Assembly: GCA_900467185.1 (NCBI GenBank)
Contig: UBPA01000020.1
Span: 62,001 to 126,000, forward strand
Reading direction: 5' to 3'
From: Hyphomicrobiales bacterium
GTDB taxonomy: Bacteria > Pseudomonadota > Alphaproteobacteria > Rhizobiales > Rhizobiaceae
Length of the DNA stretch: 64,000 bases
The first letter of the stretch is position 1, and each line of letters opens with the position of its first letter. The notes beneath the pieces are model-generated. The model was not told the DNA's origin. It ran no database searches and was given only the letters and a program-made list of their open reading frames with translations. Shown here one piece after another: positions 32,490 to 42,053 of this stretch. The position numbers were made by a program, and so were the translations under genes.

Positions 32490-34115
32490 TTGAAAACCCC
32501 CAAGCTTCCCCGGCCTGAGATCGGCAGTATCCCGCTGACCCTCATCGTGTCCGCCTATCTGCTCGTGGTCACCAACATCACCTTCTGGAGCCGCGCAGCC
32601 GCGGCGTTCTCGTCCAACACGATGAGCCTCGTCGCCTTCTCGGTCGCGATATCGCTGCTGACCGTCTGCGCGCTCGTGACGCTCTCCGTCCGCTACGTCA
32701 TCAAGCCGGTCCTGATCCTCTGCGTTCTCGTCGCCGGCATCGCATCCTATTTCACCGATACCTACGGCATCGTCGTGGACAAGGAGATGGTGGAGAGCGC
32801 CTTCGTGACGACGGGTGCCGAGGCAGGTCACCTCTTGACGCCGCATTTCGTTCTGCATCTCCTCATCTTCGCCGTGTTGCCGGCCGTCATGATCGGCCTT
32901 GCGCACATCCGCCATCGTCCATTTTTCCAGAAAGCGCTGCGAAACCTTGCACTGATCATTCCGGCTCTCGCCATGGCGCTGGTCCTCATCGGCTATAACT
33001 ACGCGGCGATCGCCTTCGTTGCCCGCGAGCGGAAGGACGTGCTCAACGTCTTCAACCCGGCCGCACCCCTGTCGTCGGCGGCGCGCTTCGCCTTGTCCGC
33101 CTACAAGGAGGTCGATGCTGTGGTCGCGCCCTTCGGCACGGACGCCCGGGCGGGCGATCGGCTCGCCGCCGAGAAGAAGCCGGTCGTCGTCGTGGTCGTT
33201 GCGGGGGAAACCGCACGCGCCGCCAGCTTCTCTCTGGATGGCTACGCCCGCGAAACCAATCCCGAGCTCAAGGCACTCGGCGTGGTCAACTTTAGCAACA
33301 CGAGCAGCTGCGGCACGGCGACCGCCGTCTCCTTGCCCTGCATGTTCTCCGGCTACCGACGGATCGAATACAGCGAGAGCAAGGCGCACACGCGCCAGAA
33401 CCTCGTCGATGTCCTGACCCATGCCGGCGTCAACGTGTCGTGGTGGGACAACAACACCGGCAGCAAGGGCATCGCCAAGCTGATCGACTATGCCGCGATC
33501 AACGGGCGCCAGAACAGCCCGCTCTGCCACGCGGGCGAATGCCTCGACGGCATCTTCCTCGATGGTCTCGACAGCAAGCTTGCCACGATCAAACACGATA
33601 CGGTGATCGTGCTGCACCAGCTGGGCAGCCATGGCCCGGGCTATTTCGGCCGCTATCCCGAGGAGTACCGGCGCTTCACGCCCGACTGCCGCACGGACGA
33701 GCTGATGAACTGCTCGCACGACGAGATCGTCAACGCCTACGACAATACGATTCTCTACACCGACCACATCCTCGCCAGCGTTGCCAAGCTGCTGGCAAAG
33801 CACGAGAACACGATGGCCGGCGCCATGATCTACATGTCGGACCACGGCGAATCGCTCGGGGAAAACGGCATCTACCTGCATGGCGCGCCGTATGCGATCG
33901 CGCCGAAGGAGCAGACGCATGTTCCCTTCATATCCTGGTTCTCGCCGTCCTACGCGCGGACCATGGGGCTTGATACGAAATGCCTTCTCGCCTATTCCGA
34001 TGCGGCCATGTCGCACGACAACCTGTTTCATACGGTGCTCGGCATGATGAACATCCAGACGGATGTCTACAACCGCGAACTGGACGCTTTCGCGCCCTGC
34101 GTGGCAAGAAGCTGA
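32490..34115 (+). CDS. eptA: lipid A phosphoethanolamine transferase (EptA family)
   Basis: 541-residue inner-membrane enzyme that moves phosphoethanolamine from phosphatidylethanolamine to lipid A, releasing diacylglycerol. The N-terminal third has about five membrane segments (from about residues 15, 45, 72, 120 and 150); the periplasmic sulfatase-like domain holds the nucleophile in [13 protein letters not shown] (catalytic threonine about T278, between C274 and C284), VVAGETARA, and the metal site [11 protein letters not shown]. Family members in other bacteria include mcr; resistance cannot be inferred here. dgkA starts 1 bp after its stop, so the two are coupled. Confidence 0.93.
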   Translation: MKTPKLPRPEIGSIPLTLIVSAYLLVVTNITFWSRAAAAFSSNTMSLVAFSVAISLLTVCALVTLSVRYVIKPVLILCVLVAGIASYFTDTYGIVVDKEMVESAFVTTGAEAGHLLTPHFVLHLLIFAVLPAVMIGLAHIRHRPFFQKALRNLALIIPALAMALVLIGYNYAAIAFVARERKDVLNVFNPAAPLSSAARFALSAYKEVDAVVAPFGTDARAGDRLAAEKKPVVVVVVAGETARAASFSLDGYARETNPELKALGVVNFSNTSSCGTATAVSLPCMFSGYRRIEYSESKAHTRQNLVDVLTHAGVNVSWWDNNTGSKGIAKLIDYAAINGRQNSPLCHAGECLDGIFLDGLDSKLATIKHDTVIVLHQLGSHGPGYFGRYPEEYRRFTPDCRTDELMNCSHDEIVNAYDNTILYTDHILASVAKLLAKHENTMAGAMIYMSDHGESLGENGIYLHGAPYAIAPKEQTHVPFISWFSPSYARTMGLDTKCLLAYSDAAMSHDNLFHTVLGMMNIQTDVYNRELDAFAPCVARS

Positions 34116-34116
34116 G

Positions 34117-34572
34117 ATGAACGGGAATACGCTGCGCATGCAGAAGCGAGAGCCGGACCAGGATCTGCCTGGACAGAAGCTGCCGCGAAAGCTCACAGGC
34201 TTTCAGCACTTCTTCGCCGCGGCGACCTATTCTCTTGGAGGCGCCCGGCGTCTTTTGGGCGAAGCCGCTTTCCGCCAGGAGCTCATCGGCTTTGCCGTGG
34301 CGATGCTGGCTTTCGTCATCAGCGGTGCCACGCTCTTTCAGTACGTCGCGATGATGCTGCTTTTCCTGCTGATGATCGCGTTCGAGGCGCTGAACACGGC
34401 GATCGAGGAGATCGTCGATCGGGTGTCGCCCGAGATCTCGGAAATGGGCCGCAACGCCAAGGATCTCGGATCGCTCGCCTGCCTCTGCCTGATCCTCGCC
34501 AATGCCGGCTATGCGTTCTACGTCGTCTTCCTCTCGCATGTCGTAACCGACATGCCGCTGACCGGGCTGTAA
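34117..34572 (+). CDS. dgkA: diacylglycerol kinase
   Basis: 151-residue small integral membrane kinase, with about 25 extra N-terminal residues over E. coli DgkA. Signatures are GAEAAFRQE-like ([11 protein letters not shown]), [14 protein letters not shown] and [11 protein letters not shown], with three membrane segments. It phosphorylates diacylglycerol to phosphatidic acid. The ATG at 34117 starts 1 bp after the eptA stop; since EptA releases diacylglycerol, the pairing makes metabolic sense and parallels eptA/mcr-dgkA pairs in other bacteria. Confidence 0.94.
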   Translation: MNGNTLRMQKREPDQDLPGQKLPRKLTGFQHFFAAATYSLGGARRLLGEAAFRQELIGFAVAMLAFVISGATLFQYVAMMLLFLLMIAFEALNTAIEEIVDRVSPEISEMGRNAKDLGSLACLCLILANAGYAFYVVFLSHVVTDMPLTGL

Positions 34573-34722
34573 TGACGCAAAGGTGATGACGGTGCGCGAT
34601 GCAGGGCGCGCTTCCTGCAAAATCGTGCACGAAAGCAAGCGCTTCTAAAGTTGACCTTCACGTTCAGCTTATTTATACCGCCTCTGCCGGGCACGTCGCC
34701 CGGGCACTCTCAGGAGGTCGTC

Positions 34723-35736
34723 ATGAAAATTTCCGTTCGCACCGCGAGCTTTGTCGCCGCGGCTTCTCTTCTGGCCGCGATGAACCCCGCGCTCGCCCAG
34801 TCCGAATCCGCCGGCATCGTCATCTACAATGCCCAGCACGAGAGCCTCGGCGTTGCCTGGGCCGAAGCCTTCACCAAGGAAACCGGCATCAAGGTGACGC
34901 TGCGCAAGGGCAGCGACATGGAGTTCGCCAACCAGATCGTACAGGAGGGTGCCGCATCTCCTGCCGACGTCTTCCTCACCGAGAACTCGCCGGCCATGTC
35001 GCTGGTCGATCAGGCCGGCCTGTTCGAACCCGTCGCCAAGGACACGCTGGCGCAGGTTCCCGAAACCTTCCAGCCGTCGAACGGCCATTGGGTCGGCGTC
35101 GCTGCACGCTCCACCGTGTTTGCCTATGACAAGACCAAGCTGACCGAAGACAAGCTGCCGAAATCGCTGCTCGACCTTGCCGATCCCGCGTGGAAGGGCC
35201 GCTGGGCCGCATCGCCGGCCGGTGCCGACTTCCAGGCCATCGTCAGCGCGCTTCTGGCCCTGAAGGGCGAAGCCGCCACCAAGGAGTGGCTTGCGGCCAT
35301 GAAGACGAACTTCACCGCCTACAAAGGCAATTCGACGGCGATGAAGGCCGTGAATGCCGGTGAGGTCGAAGGCGCCGTGATCTATCACTACTACTATTTC
35401 GGCGATCAGGCGAAGACCGGCGAGAACAGCAAGAACGTCGCACTGCACTTCTTCAAGAACCAGGATCCCGGCGCCTTCGTCAGCATCTCCGGCGGCGGCA
35501 TCCTTGCCTCCAGCCAGCACAAGACCGAAGCCCAGACGTTCCTCAAGTGGTTGACCGGCAAGGGCGGGCAGGCCGTTCTGCGCGATGGCACCTCGTTCGA
35601 ATATGCCGTCTCCAAGGACGCGGCCTCCAACGCGGCGCTTCCGGCACTCTCGACGCTGGACTACCCGAAGGTCGATCCGCAGTCGCTGAACAGCAAGTCG
35701 GTCACCGACCTGATGACGGCCGCCGGCATCCTTTGA
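34723..35736 (+). CDS. Fe(III) ABC transporter periplasmic binding protein
   Basis: 337 residues from ATG 34723, with AGGAGG 6 nt upstream; the in-frame extension to 34651 is untranslated. A Sec signal peptide (residues 1-25, ending ALAQ) is followed by a periplasmic type II binding fold of the FbpA/SfuA group. The tyrosine cluster IYHYYYFGD (about Y221-Y225) matches the ferric-ion-ligating tyrosines of this family. It is first in a binding protein-permease-ATPase operon. Iron control is expected, but no complete Irr, RirA or Fur site was found in the 150-bp upstream gap. Confidence 0.87.
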   Translation: MKISVRTASFVAAASLLAAMNPALAQSESAGIVIYNAQHESLGVAWAEAFTKETGIKVTLRKGSDMEFANQIVQEGAASPADVFLTENSPAMSLVDQAGLFEPVAKDTLAQVPETFQPSNGHWVGVAARSTVFAYDKTKLTEDKLPKSLLDLADPAWKGRWAASPAGADFQAIVSALLALKGEAATKEWLAAMKTNFTAYKGNSTAMKAVNAGEVEGAVIYHYYYFGDQAKTGENSKNVALHFFKNQDPGAFVSISGGGILASSQHKTEAQTFLKWLTGKGGQAVLRDGTSFEYAVSKDAASNAALPALSTLDYPKVDPQSLNSKSVTDLMTAAGIL

Positions 35737-35889
35737 GTGCCCGTGTCGGCGTCTTGCGCATGCAACATGACGCCTGCATGACGATTCTGGATTGATTTCA
35801 TCCACAATCGCCGCAATAGGTCATCGCGACCCGTGCGCGCTTCCTTGTCGGAGGCGCGCATCTTTCTGTTCCGTGTAGAGGCGCCACAC

Positions 35890-37497
35890 GTGCCGCATGC
35901 CGATGCCAAGTCCTTCGCTGTCTCCAAGGGCGCGACGCCGGGCCGTCTGACGCTCGGACAGCGCGAGCGGTCGCGTCTTGCCTATCCGCTGGTCACGCTG
36001 CCGGCTCTGCTCGTGGCGCTGGTCAGCCTCATCCCGCTTGGCTTCGTCGCGATCGTGACCGTGCAGACGGGGTGGGACCAGGTGGTCGCGCTCGTCTTCC
36101 GCGGCCGCGTCGGCGATCTCCTCGTCAACACCGCGCTGCTCGAAGCGGCAACCGTTCCGCTGACCATCGTGCTCGCCGTGGCGCTCGCCTGGCTGACGGA
36201 GCGCACGGACCTTCCCTTTGCGCGGCTCTGGGCCTGGTTCGCCGTCGTGCCGCTCGCGGTGCCCGCCTTCGTGCACTCCTACGCCTGGATCAGCCTCGTT
36301 CCCGGGCTGAAGGGCCTCGGCGGCGGCGTTCTCGTCTCGGTTCTCGCTTACTTCCCATTTCTCTATCTGCCGGTGGCCGCGCAGCTGCGCCGACTGGATC
36401 CCGCCATTGAGGATGCCGCGGCATCCCTCGGCCTCAGCCCGTGGCGGGTCTTCTTCCGGGCGGTCCTCCCGCAACTGCGGGTCGCGATCTGCGGCGGCAG
36501 CCTGCTCGTCGGCCTTCACCTCCTGGCCGAATACGGCCTGTTCGTCATGATCCGGTTCGACACGTTTTCCACGGCGATCGTCGATCAGTTCCAGTCGGCC
36601 TTCAACGGCCCCGCCGCCAACATGCTCTCGGGCGTTCTCGTCCTCTGCTGCCTGGCGCTTCTCGGGACGGAAGCGCTGGCGCGGGGCGGGGAGCGCTATG
36701 CCCGCGTCGGGTCCGGCGCGCCGCGCATGGTGACGCGCCATGCGCTCGGCGGCTGGGTGTGGCCGGCGCTGGCGCTCAATCTGGCGACCGCCGCGCTTGC
36801 CATCGGCGTGCCCTTCACGACACTGACGCGGTGGCTGGCGATCGGCGGGCTGGAGATCTGGCCGCTGCACACGGTGGGCAATGCCGTGCTTCAGACCGTT
36901 CTCCTCGCCGTCATGGGCGGCATGCTGACGACGGTTGCCGCCGCGCCCATGGCCTGGCTCTCGGTGCGCGCACCCGGTCGCCTGCAACGGGTGCTGGAGG
37001 CCTGCCATTACTATGTCGGCTCCCTGCCGGGCGTCGTCGTGGCGCTGGCGCTGGTCACCATCACCGTCCGGCTGGTCCTGCCGCTCTACCAGACATTCGC
37101 GACGCTGCTCCTGGCCTACGGCCTTCTGTTCCTGCCGCGCGCGCTGGTGGCGCTGCGCGCGAGCATCGCGCAGGCGCCGGTGGAGCTGGAGCGTGCCGCG
37201 ATGGCGCTGGGCCGGGCACCGCTGCAGGCCGTGCGCGTGACGACGATGCGCCTTGCCGCGCCTGGTGCGGCGGCGAGCACCGCGCTCGTTGCGCTCGGCA
37301 TCACCAACGAACTCACCGCCACCCTCATGCTGTCGCCGACCGGCGTCGAGACGCTCGCCACCAAGTTCTGGTCGCTGACAAGCGAGATCGATTATGTCGC
37401 TGCCGCGCCCTATGCGCTGATGATGGTCCTTCTGTCCCTGCCGCTGACGCTGGTCCTCCACCGCCAATCCAGCCGCGTAAGCGGGAGCGCCGCATGA
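35890..37497 (+). CDS. Fe(III) ABC transporter permease, fused type
   Basis: 535 residues from GTG 35890, which has AGAGG 8 nt upstream; GTG 35833 is an alternative giving 554. About 12 hydrophobic segments in two halves, each with the inner-membrane-component loop ([23 protein letters not shown] in the first; [22 protein letters not shown] in the second). A fused double permease is the FbpB/SfuB arrangement. The stop overlaps the ATPase start as ATGA (37494-37497). Confidence 0.88.
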   Translation: MPHADAKSFAVSKGATPGRLTLGQRERSRLAYPLVTLPALLVALVSLIPLGFVAIVTVQTGWDQVVALVFRGRVGDLLVNTALLEAATVPLTIVLAVALAWLTERTDLPFARLWAWFAVVPLAVPAFVHSYAWISLVPGLKGLGGGVLVSVLAYFPFLYLPVAAQLRRLDPAIEDAAASLGLSPWRVFFRAVLPQLRVAICGGSLLVGLHLLAEYGLFVMIRFDTFSTAIVDQFQSAFNGPAANMLSGVLVLCCLALLGTEALARGGERYARVGSGAPRMVTRHALGGWVWPALALNLATAALAIGVPFTTLTRWLAIGGLEIWPLHTVGNAVLQTVLLAVMGGMLTTVAAAPMAWLSVRAPGRLQRVLEACHYYVGSLPGVVVALALVTITVRLVLPLYQTFATLLLAYGLLFLPRALVALRASIAQAPVELERAAMALGRAPLQAVRVTTMRLAAPGAAASTALVALGITNELTATLMLSPTGVETLATKFWSLTSEIDYVAAAPYALMMVLLSLPLTLVLHRQSSRVSGSAA

Positions 37498-38570
37498 GCC
37501 TTCTTTCCATCTCGTCCGTCAGCAAGACCTATGGCCGCGATGCGCGCGCCCTGATCGACGTCTCCCTCGTCGTTCCCGCCGGCGCGCGTACGGCGATCGT
37601 CGGCCCGTCCGGCTCCGGCAAGACGACGCTGCTCAAGCTGATCGCCGGTTTCGAGCGTCCGGATGCCGGTCGCATCACGCTGGAAGGTGCCGTGCTGGCC
37701 GGCGAGGGCGTCCACGTGCCCGCCCACAAGCGCGGCATCGGCATCGTCTCTCAGGATGGCGCGCTCTTTCCGCATCTGACGGTCGGCGAAAATATCGGTT
37801 TCGGTCTGCCGAAACGGCAGGACGGCCGCGACCGGCGCATTGCGGCCCTGATGGCCATGGTGGAGCTCGACGCGGACATGCTCTCGCGGCGTCCGCACCA
37901 GCTCTCCGGCGGCCAGCAGCAGCGTGTTGCGCTTGCCCGCGCTCTGGCGCTCGAACCGCGGTTGATGCTGCTCGACGAGCCTTTCTCCGCGCTTGACACC
38001 GGCCTGCGCGACACGATGCGCCGCACCGTCTCGCGCATCCTCGCCGCTTCGGGAACGACGTCCATTCTGGTCACGCACGATCAGGGGGAGGCGCTTTCCT
38101 TTGCCGATCACGTCGCGGTGTTCCGGGAGGGACGGCTGGTCCAGGCCGGCAGCCCGCAATCGCTCTACCGCTGCCCTGCCGATCGCCAGACGGCGCTCTT
38201 TCTCGGCGATGCCGTGCTGCTGGAGGCGACGGTTGCCGCCGGGCAGGCGGAAACCGTTCTCGGTTCCATTCCTGTCGGATCGACCGACAAGGCCTCGACC
38301 GGCACCGCATCGACGTCGCTGGTGATGCTCCGGCCGGAGCAGTTGCGCATCCGCTGGCTCGGTCTCGGGGAGGCCGATCTCGTCAAGGGCGCGCGGGCGC
38401 GCGTGCTCGACAGCGAGTTCGGCGGCGGTCTCTGCCGCCTGACGGTAGAGGTGGGCGAGGGCCCGGCGCGCACCGTTCTTGATCTGCGCGTCTCCGGCTT
38501 CGATGTCGCGGCACCGGGCGAAACCGTGGCCATCGAGGTCGTGGGGCAGGGGCACGTCCTGCCCGCCTGA
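37494..38570 (+). CDS. Fe(III) ABC transporter ATP-binding protein
   Basis: 358 residues, FbpC type. Walker [10 protein letters not shown] (about residues 38-46), Q-loop [16 protein letters not shown], signature LSGGQQQR, Walker [14 protein letters not shown]-loop VTHD, and a C-terminal TOBE-like regulatory domain of about 110 residues with [10 protein letters not shown]. It energises uptake with the permease and binding protein just upstream; the ATGA overlap implies coupled translation. It ends 20 bp before the convergent histidine kinase gene. Confidence 0.92.
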   Translation: MSLLSISSVSKTYGRDARALIDVSLVVPAGARTAIVGPSGSGKTTLLKLIAGFERPDAGRITLEGAVLAGEGVHVPAHKRGIGIVSQDGALFPHLTVGENIGFGLPKRQDGRDRRIAALMAMVELDADMLSRRPHQLSGGQQQRVALARALALEPRLMLLDEPFSALDTGLRDTMRRTVSRILAASGTTSILVTHDQGEALSFADHVAVFREGRLVQAGSPQSLYRCPADRQTALFLGDAVLLEATVAAGQAETVLGSIPVGSTDKASTGTASTSLVMLRPEQLRIRWLGLGEADLVKGARARVLDSEFGGGLCRLTVEVGEGPARTVLDLRVSGFDVAAPGETVAIEVVGQGHVLPA

Positions 38571-38589
38571 AACGGTCCGGGAATCCTGA

Positions 38590-40125
38590 TCAGGCGAAAC
38601 TCTTGCGACGCCGCGCCACGGCGGCGGTTTCCTGCACGGCGGGCACCGTCTGGAGCACGCGGCGCGCCGGCAGGATGGCGATGACCTCGGTGCCCTCGCG
38701 CAGCTTCGAGCGCAGGATGAATTCGCCATCATGCTTGGCAAGGATGGCCTGCACGATCGGCAGGCCGAGGCCGGTCCCCTGTTCCGCGCTCTTGATGGCG
38801 ATCGACCCTTGGCCGAAGGCCGAGAGGACGACGGGGATTTCATCTTCCGGGATGCCGGGACCATCGTCCTTGATCGACAGATATTGTCCGCCGCCGGCCG
38901 TCCAGCCGACCTTCACGGCGATCTGCCCGCCCTGCGGGGTAAATTTGACGGCATTCGACAGCAGGTTCAGCGTTACCTGCCGCATGGCCTTCTCGTCCAC
39001 CCAGACGGCGGGCATGCCCTGCTCGAACTGCTCCGTGATCGTGATGTTCTTGGTGCGGGCACGCAGCTGCACCATGCCGATGCAGTCCTCCGTGATCTCG
39101 GCCAGCAGGATCGCTTCCTCGTTGAGGTCGTAGCGCCCGGCCTCGATGCGGGACAGGTCGAGGATCTCGTTGATCAGGTCGAGCAGGTGCTTGCCGGAGC
39201 GGTGGATATCGCCGGTATATTCCTTGTAGGTCGGGTTGTTGAGGGGCCCCATGACCTCGGTGAACATCACCTCCGAAAAGCCGAGAATGGCGTTCAGCGG
39301 CGTGCGCAACTCGTGCGACATGGAGGCGAGGAAGCGGGATTTGGCGAGGTTGGCCTCTTCCGCCCGCCGGCGCGCCTCGTCCGACATGGATTTCGCGACT
39401 TCCAGTTCCGCAATCAGATCGTCTTTTTCCGCCTGCACGGAAAGGATCTGGATATTGGCACGTCGCATCCGCGTCGTCATGTAAACGAGAAAGGCGAGCG
39501 ACGTCGAAAGCACGACGGCGAGCGCGATGAGATCCCCACGTCCGGCCATGATGGCGGTGCCGGTGAGAAGGGCGACGCAGGGTGCGAACGTGACGATCAG
39601 CGCATAGCGGAGCAGAATGGTGGCAATGGCCGTGGCGGCAAGAGCCACGAGAAGGGCCACGCCCTTGTACAGTCCGAAGTCGCGCGCCACGCAGGATTGG
39701 CAATCCTGCAGCAGGAACAGCACCCAGACGACGCTCATCAGTCCCTGCACGGCCAGGAAGCGCCGACGCCAGTAGACGACGGCCTCCGGCGTCATATCCT
39801 TCCGCCGGGCCCGCTGCGCCGCAAGGAGGCCGAGGGCGTGGATGACGAGGGCCACGATCAGCCAGCCGACGATCTGTACGTTCTCCGTCAGGTAGAGGCC
39901 GCCGGCGGCGATCATCATCAGGAGGATCGGCATGGCTGCAGCGCCCTGCAGGACGGAGGCGATGTAGAGAGACAGCATTTCCTTGTCGAAGCCGGCGCCG
40001 TTCGACGGACCGGACTGCAGGCGTTCGCGATTCGCGCGCACGGTTTTCGACACCGCCTTGTTGCGATGGCTGCGCGATTTGTCGACAATGATCTTGTCGG
40101 TCGATGTGCTGACGCCCTGATTCAT
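38590..40125 (-). CDS. membrane histidine kinase, PleC/DivJ-like kinase core
   Basis: 511 residues from ATG 40125; the longer antisense frame upstream is not used. A basic N-terminal stretch is followed by about six membrane segments (residues about 60-230), a coiled linker, then DHp MSHELRTPLNAILGFSEVM (phospho-histidine about H271) and a HATPase domain with NLLSNAVKF, DDGPGIP and GTGLGLPIV. The DHp wording, including YTGDIHRSGKHLLDLINEILDLSRIEAGR, is that of the alphaproteobacterial PleC/DivJ/PdhS kinases that act on DivK, so a cell-cycle or surface-signalling role is possible, as inference. No response regulator is adjacent. Confidence 0.85.
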   Translation of the reverse strand: MNQGVSTSTDKIIVDKSRSHRNKAVSKTVRANRERLQSGPSNGAGFDKEMLSLYIASVLQGAAAMPILLMMIAAGGLYLTENVQIVGWLIVALVIHALGLLAAQRARRKDMTPEAVVYWRRRFLAVQGLMSVVWVLFLLQDCQSCVARDFGLYKGVALLVALAATAIATILLRYALIVTFAPCVALLTGTAIMAGRGDLIALAVVLSTSLAFLVYMTTRMRRANIQILSVQAEKDDLIAELEVAKSMSDEARRRAEEANLAKSRFLASMSHELRTPLNAILGFSEVMFTEVMGPLNNPTYKEYTGDIHRSGKHLLDLINEILDLSRIEAGRYDLNEEAILLAEITEDCIGMVQLRARTKNITITEQFEQGMPAVWVDEKAMRQVTLNLLSNAVKFTPQGGQIAVKVGWTAGGGQYLSIKDDGPGIPEDEIPVVLSAFGQGSIAIKSAEQGTGLGLPIVQAILAKHDGEFILRSKLREGTEVIAILPARRVLQTVPAVQETAAVARRRKSFA

Positions 40126-40182
40126 CTTGTCCGGAAAGTCTGACGGATACCCAACGGATTCTAGGTAAGAATTGTTAAGAAC

Positions 40183-40818
40183 TTGCTTCCTGCACCGGCT
40201 CGGCGCGTCCGCCAACGGCCGAATTTTGCGTTGGTTTCCGTGGTAGGCCGGCAGCGGTCGCTGATCCGGGATGGTCTGCTGACGATCCTCTTCCTGGGGC
40301 TCGTCTGGCTGGCTGCCAACCGGCTTGCTGGTGAGGGCGAGACGGTGACCGGCCAGCCGCGCGTGGTCGATGGGGACACGCTCGCCATCGGGCGGGATCG
40401 CATTCGCCTCATCGGCATCGATGCGCCCGAGAGCGCGCAAACCTGCGAACGCGACGGCAGGACCTGGGCATGCGGGCAGGAGGCGCGACGGCATCTGGCG
40501 CGACTGATTGGTACGACCGCGGTCTTGTGCGAAGGTCGGGCGGACGACCGCTACGGCCGGCGGTTGGCGGTCTGCGCGGCCGGACGAGAGGACCTGAACG
40601 CCCGGATGGTCGCGGACGGTTTTGCCGTTGCCTTCGGTGATTATGCCGCCGAGGAGGCGGAAGCGCGCGCAAACCGGGCCGGTCTCTGGGCCGGTACCTT
40701 CGATCGACCGCAGGATTGGCGCGCCCGGCATGGCGGAATGGCCGAGCTGCCCCATATCGATGGGGATTGGATCAAGGCGCTGCTGCGCCGCATCGAGACC
40801 GTATGGACATCCCGCTGA
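40183..40818 (+). CDS. thermonuclease (SNase)-family protein
   Basis: 211 residues if started at TTG 40183; GTG 40240 (192 residues) gives a tidier signal-anchor. A hydrophobic N-terminal segment (LLTILFLGLVWLAANRL) predicts export or anchoring, then a staphylococcal-nuclease-like domain: VVDGDTL, RIRLIGIDAPE (metal aspartate and catalytic arginine/glutamate region), GQEARRHL, DRYGRRLAVC, ANRAGLWAG. Predicted extracytoplasmic nuclease; the substrate is unknown. It is divergent from the histidine kinase gene. The last 16 bp overlap the following gene. Confidence 0.78.
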   Translation: MLPAPARRVRQRPNFALVSVVGRQRSLIRDGLLTILFLGLVWLAANRLAGEGETVTGQPRVVDGDTLAIGRDRIRLIGIDAPESAQTCERDGRTWACGQEARRHLARLIGTTAVLCEGRADDRYGRRLAVCAAGREDLNARMVADGFAVAFGDYAAEEAEARANRAGLWAGTFDRPQDWRARHGGMAELPHIDGDWIKALLRRIETVWTSR

Positions 40819-41444
40819 CACCGACCAGAGACGAGATCGATCGCTGCTCCGCTGCGATCGCGGCCTGCCGCATCTGTCGCGACGCGCCGGTCTTTGGCGC
40901 GCCCCTGCCGCATGAGCCCCGGCCCATCTTCGTGCTTTCGGCAAAGGCGCGCATCCTGATCGCGAGCCAGGCCCCCGGCATGCGCGCGCATGTCAGCGGC
41001 GTGCCTTTCGACGATCCCTCCGGCAACCGTCTGCGCGACTGGCTCGGCGTGGACCGGCCGACCTTTTACGATCCCGACAACTTCGCCATCGTTCCCATGG
41101 GGTTCTGCTTCCCCGGCTACGACAGGCATGGCGGCGATATTCCGCCGCGGCGGGAATGCGCACCGGTCTGGCGGGAGACGGCGCTCGCCGCCGTGCCGAA
41201 CGCCTCCCTTATTCTCGTCATCGGCGCCTATGCGCAGGCCTATCATCTCGACACGAAGCGGCAGGCCTCGATGACGGCGACGGTGGCGGACTGGCGGCGG
41301 ACGTTCGAGCGGGTGGAGGGACCGAAGTTGCTGCCTTTGCCGCACCCCAGCTGGCGCAATACGCCATGGCTGAAACGGAACCCCTGGTTCGAAGCCGAAC
41401 TGCTGCCGGTGCTCCGTGCTGAAATTGCATTGCGGATATCGTAA
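40803..41444 (+). CDS. uracil-DNA glycosylase family protein
   Basis: 213 residues from ATG 40803, inside the last codons of the thermonuclease gene. It matches the UDG-superfamily group with ILIASQAPGMRAH, the segment FAIVPMGFCFPG, LILVIGAYAQAYHL and the C-terminal LPHPSWRN (histidine in the HPS block). Family members remove uracil from DNA or have an unknown base target. Overlap with the upstream nuclease gene suggests coexpression of two nucleic-acid enzymes. Confidence 0.82.
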   Translation: MDIPLTPTRDEIDRCSAAIAACRICRDAPVFGAPLPHEPRPIFVLSAKARILIASQAPGMRAHVSGVPFDDPSGNRLRDWLGVDRPTFYDPDNFAIVPMGFCFPGYDRHGGDIPPRRECAPVWRETALAAVPNASLILVIGAYAQAYHLDTKRQASMTATVADWRRTFERVEGPKLLPLPHPSWRNTPWLKRNPWFEAELLPVLRAEIALRIS

Positions 41445-41460
41445 GAATTCCCTCTGGCAT

Positions 41461-41506
41461 TAGCCCCTTTTGACGCTATAGAAGAAATAATATTCGAAGG
41501 GGGCTA
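41461..41506 (+). promoter_or_regulatory. inverted repeat and candidate promoter of the Lrp-type gene
   Basis: TAGCCCC (41461-41467) pairs with GGGGCTA (41500-41506), a 32-bp AT-rich interval between, and a TTGACG hexamer inside at 41470-41475. The right arm ends 5 bp before the start codon at 41512. It could be an autoregulatory site for the encoded Lrp-type protein, or just an RNA stem. Confidence 0.35.
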
Positions 41507-41511
41507 CTGAA

Positions 41512-42000
41512 ATGGATCGTCTCGATCGCAAGATCCTGCGACTTCTGCAGGAAGATTCGACACTCGCCGTTGCCGACCTGGCCAAGAAGGTTGGCCTGTC
41601 GACCACGCCGTGCTGGCGCCGCATCCAGAAGATGGAAGAAGAGGGCGTGATCCGCGGCCGCGTCGCCCTGCTGGATCCGGCGAAGATCAACACCAAGGTC
41701 ACGGTCTTCGTGTCGATCCGCACCAATGCCCACTCGATCGAGTGGCTGCGGCGGTTTTCCGAGGTCGTGGGAGAATTCCCCGAGGTGGTCGAACTCTACC
41801 GCATGAGCGGCGACGTCGATTACCTCTTGCGCGTCGTGGTCCCGGACATCGCGGCTTATGACGCCTTCTACAAGCGCCTGATCGCCAAGATCGAGATCCG
41901 CGACGTGTCCTCGGCTTTCGCCATGGAGCAGATCAAGTACACCACGCAGATGCCGCTCGATTACATGATCCTGGAGCAGGCGAAGTCCCAGGAGGACTGA
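41512..42000 (+). CDS. Lrp/AsnC-family transcriptional regulator
   Basis: 162 residues. The N-terminal helix-turn-helix (LDRKILRLLQEDSTLAVADLAKKVGLSTTPCWRRIQKMEEEGVIRG) is the family archetype, followed by the RAM effector-binding domain ending in the usual extended C-terminus. The effector is probably an amino acid; target genes are unknown. The next two genes run in the opposite direction, so it may be autonomous. A hairpin straddling its 3' end (42021-42053) likely terminates it. Confidence 0.93.
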   Translation: MDRLDRKILRLLQEDSTLAVADLAKKVGLSTTPCWRRIQKMEEEGVIRGRVALLDPAKINTKVTVFVSIRTNAHSIEWLRRFSEVVGEFPEVVELYRMSGDVDYLLRVVVPDIAAYDAFYKRLIAKIEIRDVSSAFAMEQIKYTTQMPLDYMILEQAKSQED

Positions 42001-42020
42001 CGTTCGCCGACGGATCGGGG

Positions 42021-42053
42021 AGAAGCAGGCGCGGGGGCGCGCCTACTTCTTTT
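42021..42053 (+). terminator. terminator after the Lrp-type gene
   Basis: AGAAG-C-AGGCGCG (42021-42033) pairs with CGCGCCT-A-CTTCT (42038-42050), one mismatch, then TTT. It lies over the 3' end of the convergent dehydrogenase gene, whose stop is within the stem. Confidence 0.6.

Noticed and set aside
32490-34115. Mobile colistin-resistance (mcr) gene
   Set aside because: The sequence is a chromosomal EptA with local GC content and no mobile element nearby; resistance cannot be inferred.
34640-34722. Irr/RirA/Fur-type iron box upstream of the iron importer
   Set aside because: Only a half-site like TTCTAAAG (about 34645) is present, without the symmetric partner. Not enough to call an operator.
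36441-37493. Extension of the iron ABC ATPase frame about 350 codons upstream
   Set aside because: It overlaps the permease gene in another frame; the ATPase proper begins at ATG 37494 with a normal N-terminus and an ATGA overlap.
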